DNA from: Mactromeris polynyma
Lineage: Eukaryota > Mollusca > Bivalvia > Venerida > Mactridae
NCBI GenBank assembly: GCA_032209605.1
Contig: JASFXZ010000073.1
Span: forward strand, 1-64,000
Direction: 5' to 3'
DNA length: 64,000 nt
The notes beneath the pieces were generated by a model. The model saw only the letters and a list, made by a program, of their open reading frames with translations, ran no database searches and was not told the origin of the DNA. The translations under genes were made by a program, and so were the position numbers. Numbering within the stretch: position 1 is the stretch's first letter; each line of letters begins with the position of its first letter. Shown one piece after another: positions 1 through 9,506 of this stretch.

Positions 1-1471
1 AATACAATGAGCTTCGTCGAAAACTAGAAGAGACAGTTGACTTTGCCAAACTTCATTGAGGAATATGTCCCTCCACTTAGGTTTTAATGCTGATTCCGGC
101 GAAGTGAACACAAACATGTACTTTCCAGAGGCAATACCTGAAATCACATAATGTACATTCAGGTCGATATTTAGTTTATTTTGAAAATTATGTACATATT
201 CAGTTAATCCTTATCTGAAGACCACCTCAACAATAAGGCCACCTAAAAATTAAGTCCACCATTTTAGATCCATTTTTCACTGTCTTGTTCTTCATTCAGC
301 CAACTCAGTATTGTTTTGTAACATGTTTCAAGGGTCCCACGGGTGGTATATTTCTTCAGTATATAAGTTCGAAACATTATACAGTGTAACCTCTCCACAG
401 CCCTCCACAGAACAACAACATCTCTATATCAACATAATTATTTGTTTCCCGAAGAAACCATTTACTATAAATTTAACCTCTGTACAACAACCATTTTTTT
501 TTTTTCAAAAGGGTGTTGCTCTATAGAGGTTATAATGCATGCATATAAAACCTGACCGATTTCTGTTTACGCTATATACATTTCAAATTAAACAACAACA
601 TTGAATATCTAAAAACAGTTAGCAGTAACAATAATCGAAATTATTTTAATTGAAATCACAATGTGAGAATAGGTCCGGTCTAACCAACCGTGGCCGAGTG
701 GTTAGTTCACTTGTCTTATAACCGGGAGGTCCGGGTTCAAATCTCGGTCGCGGCAGGTCATACCCTTCCACTTCGATAAAATATCGATTTTCCTCCACAT
801 GTGGTGAAGTTGTCGGCCTTGTGGAAGTGTAGTTAGTACTGGTGAGGGTAGGTCCAGGAAAACATGGTAAGGAAAAACCGTCCATCGTATATAACTGAAC
901 TACTGTTGAAAAAGGGTGTAAAACCCAATGAAGCAAACAAACAAACAAATCTATCCAACAGTTTTGGTCGACACCTCCAAAAAACAGGATCCGCTCACTA
1001 GTCATAACATGATATGTACCTTAGGACAAACCGCTTGTTTCCTGATAATATTGTTAATGATCTGATCCCCAAGTGAAAATAGATAGAATAACCATGTTTG
1101 CTAAATCCCATGGACCCCTATTTATGGATCCATGCTAGATCATAAAAAGTTCACATACCAGCAGTTTCTTCTTCAGTAAGGTCCGTACCTATCCTAATGC
1201 ATGACAGGTTCCATCCTTTTAATGTGCTGATCTGGTTATCCATTAAAGACACCAACGGAGAAATAACTAGCACTAAACAAGGTGCATCATTTATAATCGC
1301 ATTGACTACAAAACACAAAGTTTTTCCATATCCAGTCGGCAAGAATGCAACACAATTTCGTTTATTTGCTACAGATACTGCTATTTGAAGTTGTTCCTTT
1401 TTTAAGTCAAATGATATATTATGCTTCGGTTTCCTAGCATTGAAGGCAAACATTACTTGTTCCGCGTCCAT
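1..1471 (-). CDS. RecQ-like ATP-dependent DNA helicase, 5' end only (two exons)
   Basis: Two exons are visible on the minus strand. Exon 1 (1471 down to 1159) starts at an ATG and encodes 104 codons plus one base. It holds a Walker A/motif I (LPTGYGKTLCF) and a motif Ia-like block (ISPLVSLMDNQ), both in the RecQ style. It ends at a GTATGT donor. Exon 2 (137 down to 1, cut by the window edge) follows a TTTCAG acceptor, joins in phase 1, and reads FTSPESAL then LLVFDEAHCI, the DEAH-box motif II. Spacing and motifs match the first RecA lobe of superfamily 2 RecQ helicases, which unwind DNA 3' to 5' in repair and recombination. Motifs III-VI and any RQC/HRDC parts lie beyond the window. No stop or frameshift is seen in the visible part. 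The gene is divergent from the DUF6589-like gene at 1723 and may share its promoter. RecQ-like identity is well supported; orthology to a named RecQ is not. Confidence 0.85.
377..535. mobile_element. Short inverted-repeat element (MITE-like) in the helicase intron
   Basis: The left end reads TGTAACCTCT and the right end reads AGAGGTTATA, so the ends form an imperfect inverted repeat of about 10 bases. A T-rich stretch near 491-504 lies inside. There is no coding capacity. It lies in the 138-1158 intron of the helicase gene. Similar 'aacctct' ended elements are common in bivalve genomes (from memory). The exact ends and target duplication are unclear. Confidence 0.35.
687..950 (+). mobile_element. 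tRNA-derived SINE in the helicase intron
   Basis: The head looks like a tRNA: an A box (TGGCCGAGTGG, 691-701) and a B box (GGTTCAAATC, about 734-743) sit at tRNA-like spacing, giving an internal RNA polymerase III promoter. A tRNA-unrelated body follows, ending in an AAACCCAATGAAG block and a (CAAA)n tail at about 934-950. This head/body/simple-tail layout defines a tRNA-derived SINE. The body resembles the conserved central or tail parts of molluscan SINEs, but I cannot assign a named family without a search. It is inserted antisense to the helicase gene, inside its first visible intron. Confidence 0.7.
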
Positions 1472-1722
1472 ATCTGCGATGCTATATTTATGTTGCGTTT
1501 ACACGACTGGACTTGTGGCGCCAAAACTACCGAACTACATAGTCACGTGATTACCGTATTTGGTATCAGTTGTCAATGCGGTTCCATTCGCTTGTGTATT
1601 GAAACACGTGTAAGATACAAAACCAATTGGACTGCGTTTTTTTTAGTGTTAACAATTTTAGTGGTGCCATTCATCTGAAATCAATTCAATTGTAATTTGT
1701 GTTTTCACATATTTATTGTAAA
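1472..1722. promoter_or_regulatory. Divergent promoter between the helicase and the DUF6589-like gene
   Basis: Only 251 bases separate the two start codons. The spacer contains two CACGTG E-boxes (1544-1549 and 1605-1610) and GGCGCCAAAA (1517-1526), which read in reverse fits the E2F consensus TTTGGCGC. No clear TATA box at the usual distance was found for either side. Such a short spacer implies a shared bidirectional promoter. The sites are sequence matches only, not shown to be bound. Confidence 0.55.
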
Positions 1723-4700
1723 ATGTCGTCGTGCGCTAATTGTGAAGTTAGTTTTAAGGTTAAACCTGGAAACAAGGGATACTATCGTTTCCCTCTTGAC
1801 AGTAATTTACCAAACATGGATACAACTGCAAGAGAGCAACTAGAATCGTTAGCAGAAGCTTCGTTCACACCACATAAGAAGCGTTTAGGGAAATTTTTAT
1901 GCCCGGATTGCTGGTCGTCTTTAGGCAATGCTGTTAAATACAAGAACAGTTTTGATAATTTCTTTGGAGCAACGGCATCTTCTTCCTATATTGCAACCAA
2001 AAGACAACGTTGTGAAACCATACAAAGCCCAAGTACTTCATTCAAAAGACCTCGATTTACCAGCACACCTATGAAGGTAGGTATATCATTTTCAAACATT
2101 TTTTTTTTAAAAATACCTTGTTATTAGATTTGCGATTTCGGGCGGGCAATCGGGTGGGCGGGCTTGGTCAACAATTGGTTTCCGTTGGATAACTTAAGTT
2201 AGGAATGAGATATCATAATGAAACTAGCTTGTGTAAAGACCCCGCTTGGGATTGAAAGTGGGGTTGGTGGTGTCAAGCTCAAGGTCACCGTTAAAAAAAA
2301 CCAAGAGATTTTGCTTAACTTAGGAATGAGATATTTTAATGACATTTGCTATGTAAAGTGTGTTACCCGTATTGTTATCAAATTTCAAATTAATGAATTC
2401 TAAAAATTTGAATTTAATTTGTTGTTTTTTTCTTCAAAACTTTAAAAAAATCAAATTTTAATAAATAGAGGGTATTTTGTTTTTTTGAATGAATATGGTA
2501 TATATGTTATCGTGTAATGATAAAATTCTATATTTTACGAGGGCGTAGCGCGAGTGAAAATATTAAAAATTTTATCGCTACAATATGAGATATATACATT
2601 CAATTCAACTAAAAATGTTCTGTTTATTCAATGCATTATATCGTTTTGAAAATGGAACCATTTGCGTAGATTGCGTAGATTGCGTCGATGGAACTATTTT
2701 CGCGTTACGCTCCTAAATCACAACATCTTCCAAACATCACGATTCTTGAAATTCAAACTGTAAGCTTACTTAATAGCTCTAAACAGCTATAATCCCGGAC
2801 ACAAGAAAACCCGTACCCATCCGTACTGTACTCTGACCACAATCCCTAATTCGTGTTTTCTGACCAGGCTGTATACTTTTGGCTGTTCCAATTCATATTT
2901 TTATATGGGTACCCTGATAAAAAAGCTCAATATTTCTTTTTCGGATAAGGTGACCCTACTTGTTTTCTTCATTTAATCTAATAATAATTTAAAAACTATC
3001 AACGCATACCATTTCATCAAATTCGCATTGTCAGAAAAAATGGCGAAACTGGCGCGATCGTCTTTCAGAAGCGATAATAATCGGATTAACATAGCAACGT
3101 TCTAGATGATGGCATGAACAGGACATCGTAATTACACTACTATTCATCCTGATACTTAGTTATAAGAAATGATGATTTATGTACTTGTTTTAGCATGGGA
3201 AGATTGGCAAGTCATTGTTTACACCATCTACTTCCAAATGGGATACAATTATTACAGCCATCCGCGCAAGGCAGTACAGGAGGGCTATCCATAAGTTATG
3301 TACTGCTACTCCAGGAACAAGAAAGCACTTCGCTGACGTTGTAGCAAGAATTATTCGTGCTGAAGCTAAACAACTAGTTAATCTATCAGGTGATATATTT
3401 CCAATTAACAAGTCCCTTGACCTCCAAAGTATATATGATTTTTCTTGGGAGAAAACTTTAAACGGTCTTTCCAATAATGCACCCGTTTTGTATTCTGCAC
3501 TGGTAGGGTCTGTGACGTCTGTTAGAAATCAAACATCGCTGATAAGAGGATCCAATGTTAATCTTAAGCCAAGAATTGGCTCAGCGCTTGCATTGTTGCT
3601 TCATGCAAGATGCCCTCAAAAATGCAGCTTCATGCAAACTCTCTTCTCTGTACAAATGTGGAGAGGGAGGCTAAAGCGGGACACAATAAAACAGTTCGGC
3701 AGGCTTGGTATATGTGCTGGGTATGACACGACGCTGACAGCTATTGACAGGATAAGGGCAAACTTTGATGGCGCTGCTATGAAATTGAAGAACGATATCG
3801 AGATTTCATTGCAGAAGCATATTTTCAGCACAGATGTGTATAATGAAGATCCAGACCTTTCTTTTGCCCTTTCCATGGGTGTGCCTAACATGGAAGATGT
3901 CATCTTTGAAGATACAATTTTATACTCAGATGGCAACAAAAGCAACACATCTAGTGAACCAGGCGCCGATTTCGATGATGATGATGATGAACAACCAGAT
4001 GATCCAGACGAGGATGATGATTCGAATGAAGTAATGGCTAGCTTTGAATCATCCCTTGTATCGGAATCTGACAGTATGTATATGTTTGAAGACGATCCAG
4101 TCGATCTAGATCAGGCAGAAGAATTGAAACAAACAGACGAAAAGATGCCATCTGGGTTCACAATGTGTTGGGACAATGTTGGTAAGAAAGTTATTACAAG
4201 GCGACCCTCTGAAAATGTAAAAAACAAATACATCAATATGGCGTTGGGTTACATGGCAGTTAATAGAGTATCACCAAGTACTATAAAATTTCCCGATGAT
4301 GACACCACAGTTAATGCGTCGACCATTGAGGTGGACAAGTTCCTCCCCAAATTAGAAGACGTACACTGCTTGGAGTATAGACTTAATGTTATTGTCGGTA
4401 GGGTAATTACTCGTCACTTACAATGGTTTACACATTTTTCATCATCTGTCACTCATCATATTATCCACGATAAGTCATTACCATCCACAAGGAAAAGTTT
4501 GCTGATCAATTTGGGTGTATTTGATGAAGATCCTTCGTCCACCCAAGGAGCTATTGGGATCTATGAAAAGCTCCAAAAATACATACCATCTGTCGAGGGC
4601 AAAGTTTACACCTCCATTGTATATGGGGACGGTCTTAGTTGTGAGAGGGGTAATGATGCCAAAAAAGCAAGGGCAAATGGACTTGATCCAACTGAACGAC

Positions 4701-6175
4701 TTGAGGGACTAGAACCTGGAGTGCAGGAGTTTCACAAGGAAATGATCTTACTCCAGGATTTCTATGACCTTCTGTTTAAAGGTAGCAGCGCGTCCGACAG
4801 GGGTACGTTATGCCAGGTAAAGAATTTGCTAAATTTTCGGCAGGTGAAAGGTGACATTTCTGACAACTTTTCACACGCTTGGGAACTAATGTCCGTAGTG
4901 GTAGAAAGCTTTGTATGTATGCTGATGATGGAACTGTTAGGAATGAAAACCACCGATGATAGACCTTCAACAGCTCCGGATGATGTCGAAAATGATACTT
5001 CGGAAAACAAACAAGTATACTTTGACGGAGTTTGTTCTGCTCTTGTGAATAACATCTGGCAAGCCCTTGATACAGATGCCATAAATGAGCACGTTGCTGC
5101 AGATGAGGAGTTGGTTATCTGTTGTGGTGAAGATATGGATGATGACTTGATTGGTTGCGAAAGCCGCAGTCGTTGTTTAAATGGTGAAATGTTTCATCAT
5201 TCGTGTGTTGATATTGATCTTAACAATATAACCGCTCCTTGGTATTGTTCAGAAGCATGTCGAAATCTTCCAGTATGTTCGTACGACTACTGCGACTGCC
5301 AAACTGATTTGGGTTTAAATGAGCCAATGATTGGCTGCGAAGCTGAACCACATTGTTTAAGATACGAGTGGTACCATATGAAATGCGTTGGTATTAATCC
5401 TGATAAGCCACCGAAAGGCAAGTGGTTTTGTTCAGATACATGTAAAACCATCAAAAAGGGAAAACGGTCCCACACTAGAAGCAAACGGCTGCCTCAATCG
5501 ACCTCCAAAGATCATAAATTGTTATACAGCACTGCTTGTATTTGGTATGGATTAAACTTGTTATGTCGAAGAGATGCTGTAAGAGAAGCAGATGGTAATG
5601 CAATGATGTCCTACTGGAAATTCGATTTACTTCATTTCTTTAGAACAAAGCACCCAAAATATGTCATATTTGCGCACAGATTGCTTGCATCAGTAAATGG
5701 ATGGTTGCCAGAAAGATTACGTTTTGATCTTATTCACAACAGGACGGTTAACTATTCTGGTGGAATTGGTCGTAATCTTCCAATGGATTTCATGAATGAG
5801 ATTTTAAACCGTCTTTTCAAAGATCTCCTAGAAGCAGCTAAAGGCCGATATACTGACACTACCATTCAAAGATGTAGTCAAATAATTGGTCCACTTGGTG
5901 AAGCATTAGACTCCGCGTTTGATGTTAATGTTGTCCAGGAAGAAATTTACAGGCATCGATATAGAGCTGTTAACCGCGATGCAAATGTAAGCAGACTCAT
6001 ACAGCTTTTGCATGACGAACACCTTTTTCAAAAGGTTCCAGGACGAAAACACAACGCGTTTCCCGATTTTGACTTCAACATTAATCTTGCAAAACCAGAC
6101 GCGTTTATAACAAAAATTAAACAGTTATCAAAACGTTTGGACAATCTTAAAGCTGTGATAGTAAATACTAACTAA
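1723..6175 (+). CDS. DUF6589-like protein with N-terminal CxxC module and tandem PHD fingers
   Basis: Two exons, 1723-2076 and 3194-6175, join in phase 0 (donor GTAGGT, acceptor TTGTTTTAG) to give about 1111 residues ending in TAA. The ATG at 1723 is the first in frame. Residues 1-95 hold CANC..CPDC, a CxxC..CxxC zinc module with a faint likeness to ZAD domains. Residues 376-398 are very acidic. The core (about 430-720, resuming about 890-1090) has the features I recall for DUF6589: a CWDN motif (D445), YGDGLSCER (D597) and NLPMDFMNEILNR (E987). Between them, about 760-870, lie two PHD fingers. The second (IGCE..C..EWYHMKC..PKGKWFC) resembles ING-type PHDs that bind H3K4me3, with Y and W at likely cage positions. 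The frame is intact, suggesting constraint or recent activity. Function is unknown. A DDE-type (RNase H fold) transposase ancestry is my inference only. Confidence 0.8.
2077..3193 (+). other. Intron of the DUF6589-like gene
   Basis: This 1117-base, AT-rich interval is bounded by GTAGGT and TTGTTTTAG. It contains a short direct repeat (TTAGGAATGAGATAT near 2199-2214 and 2319-2334, about 120 bases apart). Around 2525-2590 there is an imperfect inverted repeat built on 'aaaattctatattttacgag' and 'aaaattttatcgctacaat'. No further coding exon was recognised, although a small one cannot be excluded. Confidence 0.5.
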
Positions 6176-6187
6176 TCAATGAAAGTA

Positions 6188-7060
6188 CGTACGTAGATTG
6201 TCTCAGCTGCTATCCCTCTAATGCGAATTGTCTCACTCACATTGACGTTACATACAAGTGGACATGTTATACATGTTTTTATATATCTGTTGACACTCAT
6301 TTTGGATTGCACATCATACTGATGTTAATAATGTTCAGCAAGACAAGCTAGAAATTGTATCCCCGTCATTGCAACAACCAGTCAAGTCATCATTATAATA
6401 TTGTATTGTGAAATTACCAGCCAGCCGTTTGCCGAACTGTTATTATAATCATGTACTGTTGGATTGAATATGTATATTGTGAATGAGAATTGTCTCGCTC
6501 ACAATGACGTTACATTCTAGTACATGTGTTTACATGCCTGTAGATACTCATGTTTTGATTGAACTGTGTTGTGAAATTACCAGCCAGCCGCTTGCCGAAC
6601 TGTTATTATAATCATGTACTGTTGGATTGAATATGTATGATGTGAATGAGAATAGTCTCGCTCACAATGACGTTACATACAAAAAGGAATGAAACTAATC
6701 GGACAAGAAAAGCAGCACTCACCAGGAGAAGCTAACAACGAATATACAAAACAGCTACGACGCACGCGGACGAACACAAAAAGGAGCAACAAAATAAACT
6801 GCACATAGACAAAACACAAAAAACTCACACAGAAAGTTGATGTGTTTTACATGTATGTAGATACTCGTTTGTGGATTGAATTATGTATTGAATTACCAGC
6901 CAGCCGTTTGCCGAACTGTCATTTATGGACCATTTTATTGATACTAGTATGTATATTGTGAATGAGAATTGTCTCGCTCACAATGACGTTACATTCTAGT
7001 ACATGTGTTTACATGCCTGTAGATACTGCAGGAATAGCTAACAAAGATAACACACAACAG
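6188..7060. repeat. Imperfect tandem repeats downstream of the DUF6589-like gene
   Basis: Two alternating blocks recur. One centres on CACAATGACGTTACAT (copies near 6500, 6660 and 6975, with a diverged copy near 6237). The other is ATTACCAGCCAGCCG (6413, 6576, 6892). Together they make a unit of about 160 bases, present three to four times. It is interrupted at about 6680-6838 by purine-rich DNA, part of which (GACGCACG.GGAC.AACAC) recurs near 7065-7085. An AATAAA at 6793-6798 could serve as a distant polyadenylation signal. The repeats may be the 3' UTR and flank of the gene or the subterminal repeats of a mobile element. Confidence 0.6.
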
Positions 7061-7179
7061 CCACGACGCACGGGGACAAACACCAAAAGCAGAGGAGAAT
7101 TAGAAAGGAAAGCAAAAACAGAAGCGTATTGATGACCCTGGTTGAAGCCTTATGTGCGACGTAGCACGAGCAGGATATG

Positions 7180-7270
7180 TATGGTATGGTATGGTATGGT
7201 ATGGTATGGATGACATGGCATGCATGTATGCACGCACGTACGTACGTACGTACGTACGTACGTATGTAAT
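7180..7270. repeat. Two adjacent microsatellites
   Basis: A (TATGG)n run at about 7180-7209 is followed within 30 bases by an (ACGT)n run at about 7236-7264. ACGT repeats are self-complementary and can extrude as a cruciform. There is no coding value. Confidence 0.85.
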
Positions 7271-8269
7271 TTGTTTTAAATTAACTATCAGCCAAGTGGA
7301 TACATAAAAAATATTCACTTGTAGAGTGTATTATGTTGTGAAATTGTTTCAATGATTAGAATAGAGCGAACATTCAATTACGGTGTTTAACTTTTCAGGT
7401 GAGCTTAATACCTAAATAATATGTATTATTTATTAAAATAGTATGCTTTGTTAATAATCATGCTACCTTGTGCTGATTTCTTTATAAAAAAACATCGCAA
7501 ACAAAGGCAGAAAAATAAAACAAGAAAAAGTACTTTCAGTGCTTTGATTCCAACGCGCTGTCCAATTTTCGTTTAAAACAAATTGTTATATCAGGCGCCA
7601 TTTGCAATAACAGTCAACCAATCAGATCGCTGTATGCAATTACGTAGTCGGAATGTTTTAAATATGGAAGGAAACGTGTGTAAACATATTGGACTGATAT
7701 TGTTTTTAATTGGATTACTGGATTAAAAACTCATTTTTCAAGGTAATTATTCACATTGATTGGTAGATAAATGGTTCAAGTTTATCAAGCAAGCATTTTT
7801 TCATGGTGTCAATGAAAATTTAGCTCGATTTTTATGTTCAAACTTTCCGCCCTGAAATCACGGCGGAAAGTGCTACGGCAAAATGGCAAGTTTCTGTATG
7901 ACCCCGTTTGCCTGATGAATAACAAAATCGTAAAAATGGCAAACGTAGGTCATATTTGTAGGACTACTCTGGAGGCTGCCATCTTTAACAAAAAGTCTAA
8001 ATCTCAACCGTTGAGGCCGATAATATCCCAATTGATCAGGCCGAAACGCCTACTTGTTAAGCCCCTCCTACTGAGTACTATATTGACTATAGGTTACGCT
8101 GTGACGCCTACTTTTTAAGCCCCTCCCCTTTGACCCGGTGTTGATGGAAACAGGCATGCTTAGTTGTTGGCATTTAAGTTTTCAGTGCGTTTGACGTATG
8201 AAATTAGAAGTGCTCATGTACGTGTAACTTACAGACTACTGTAGATTGCAAGGATAATAAAAATCTATT
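7271..8269. other. Intergenic, no convincing gene
   Basis: AT-rich sequence. A 94-codon open frame (7834-8118, +) has no recognisable domain and an unconvincing composition, so I do not call it. GCCTACTT(G/T)TTAAGCCCCTCC occurs twice (about 8048 and 8107), a small local duplication. Confidence 0.5.
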
Positions 8270-8483
8270 TGACCCTTTACCGCACAACATACTAAGTCGT
8301 GCGCACAAGATACTAAGTCGTGCGCACAAGATACTATGTCGTGCGCACGACTTAATTATCTCGTGCGCACGACATAGTAAGTCGTGCGCACGACATAGTA
8401 AGTCGTGCGCACGACATAGTATCTTGTGCGCACGACTTAGTATCTTGTGCGCACGACTTAGTATGTTGTGCGGTAAAGGGTCA
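8270..8483. repeat. Near-perfect 214-bp palindrome built of 21-bp GTGCGCAC units
   Basis: The first 85 bases (8270-8354) are a perfect reverse complement of the last 85 (8399-8483), separated by 44 bases of the same unit. The outer ends read TGACCCTTTACCGCACAAC. Inside, a 21-base unit with the self-complementary core GTGCGCAC recurs about eight times. The structure would fold as a long hairpin or cruciform. It has foldback-element character, but no target duplication is evident. GTGCGCAC resembles half of an NRF1-type site. There is no open frame of interest; the peptide repeat seen in translation is a by-product. Confidence 0.9.
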
Positions 8484-8858
8484 TCTCGGCCCACTTACAG
8501 TCTCGGCCCGGTCCGACTCGTCCCGGTCCGACTCGGCCCACTTTTGAAGTGCAATGAATAGGCAAAGTTGTTCACACATTCCGGATGAACCTTCTTTCGT
8601 AGCTATGAAAGTCCGTAGCCACGAAAGCCCCAATAAATAATGTGTATTAAATAAAAAAATACCTTAAGTTTTATTGGGGATTTCATACTGTTTGGGTAGA
8701 AAATCATTTTTATAAGGATTTTATAGCAAATACTCACCAAAAGACGATTCATACTGATGGATTCGACTGTTTTTTATTTGCGATAAAAAGTAGGTCACCC
8801 GCTTTTGTTGATAAACACCGATGGGCGGAGTTACGCAATTACCGCGAGAATAGTGATA
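8484..8858. other. Spacer with a lone copy of the 34-bp satellite core motif
   Basis: GGTCCGACTCG occurs twice at about 8510-8535. GTAGCCACGAAAG at 8615-8627 is identical to the core of the tandem array that starts 2 kb downstream at 10671. The first copy of the 18-base motif TACCGCGAGAATAGTGAT lies at 8840-8857, right before the transposase remnant. No gene was recognised. Confidence 0.5.
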
Positions 8859-9506
8859 AAAGCAGGAATTTATCCTTTTGATAGTGAGATGATATCTGTA
8901 ACACAAACGCTTCCCGCTTCTATATATCATGCCCAGCAAAGCACAAATACTTATGATGAACCGGCCGAAAACAAGACAATGGAAAGTCAAACTGACGTAG
9001 AAATACAAAAAGATCAAACAAATTTCTTAGACAGTATTAAAATAACCCAAGTTGTCCAGAGACCACGGAAAAAATTTGTCCCACCTAAAAAAATTATTGG
9101 TAACTTACTTGGTCAAAACAACATAGAAACTATAACCGAAGTGGAACAAAAAAGACAGTCTGTTGGCATAAAGAAAAGAGAATGCAATTCATGTCAACAT
9201 ATAAAAATCGGTAAAACATACCAAACAGCCAAAGCATATCCAAAGCCATCAACATCGGGTCTATCAAAAAAAAGTGGTGCCCCTCTAGATTTGGATGATT
9301 CTGACAGTGATATTGATGAAGATAATGACCCCTGTTGTGTTTGCAACAAAAACTTTCCTCCCCAACTTAGAGGATGCATGTCAGTGACCATTGTAAAATG
9401 GGGTCAATGTGATTTTTGTGAACATTGGGTCCACTTAACACACTGCTCTAACGTCAATGTGTTGAGGAGGGGTAGTGTATTCAGATGTGTCCACTGTCCA
9501 GAATAA
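8859..9506 (+). pseudogene. C-terminal remnant of a Tigger/pogo-like (DDE_1) transposase with PHD-like zinc finger
   Basis: An open frame of about 215 codons begins with KAGIYPFDSEMI, the motif that ends the catalytic domain of Tigger/pogo-type DDE_1 transposases (commonly GIYPFN). A low-complexity lysine- and serine-rich linker and an acidic DLDDSDSDIDEDND stretch follow. The C-terminus is a zinc finger: CCVC, then WGQCDFCEHWVH, C, and FRCVHC. This layout is usual for invertebrate DDE_1 transposases. The DNA-binding N-terminus and the DDE acids are absent upstream, so it is a 5'-truncated copy or the last exon of a broken element. The remaining frame has no stops, so the truncation may be fairly recent. 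Less likely, it is an exon of a host gene derived from such a transposase. Confidence 0.6.

Noticed and set aside
646..1005. 119-codon minus-strand open frame
   Set aside because: It runs antisense through the tRNA-derived SINE at 687-950 and has no independent support.
7834..8118. 94-codon plus-strand frame starting at ATG
   Set aside because: No recognisable domain, no splice context, and part of it covers a small local duplication.
8204..8494. Minus-strand open frame with a seven-residue peptide repeat
   Set aside because: It is the translation of the 21-bp units of the palindrome; a 21-base period always gives a seven-residue repeat.
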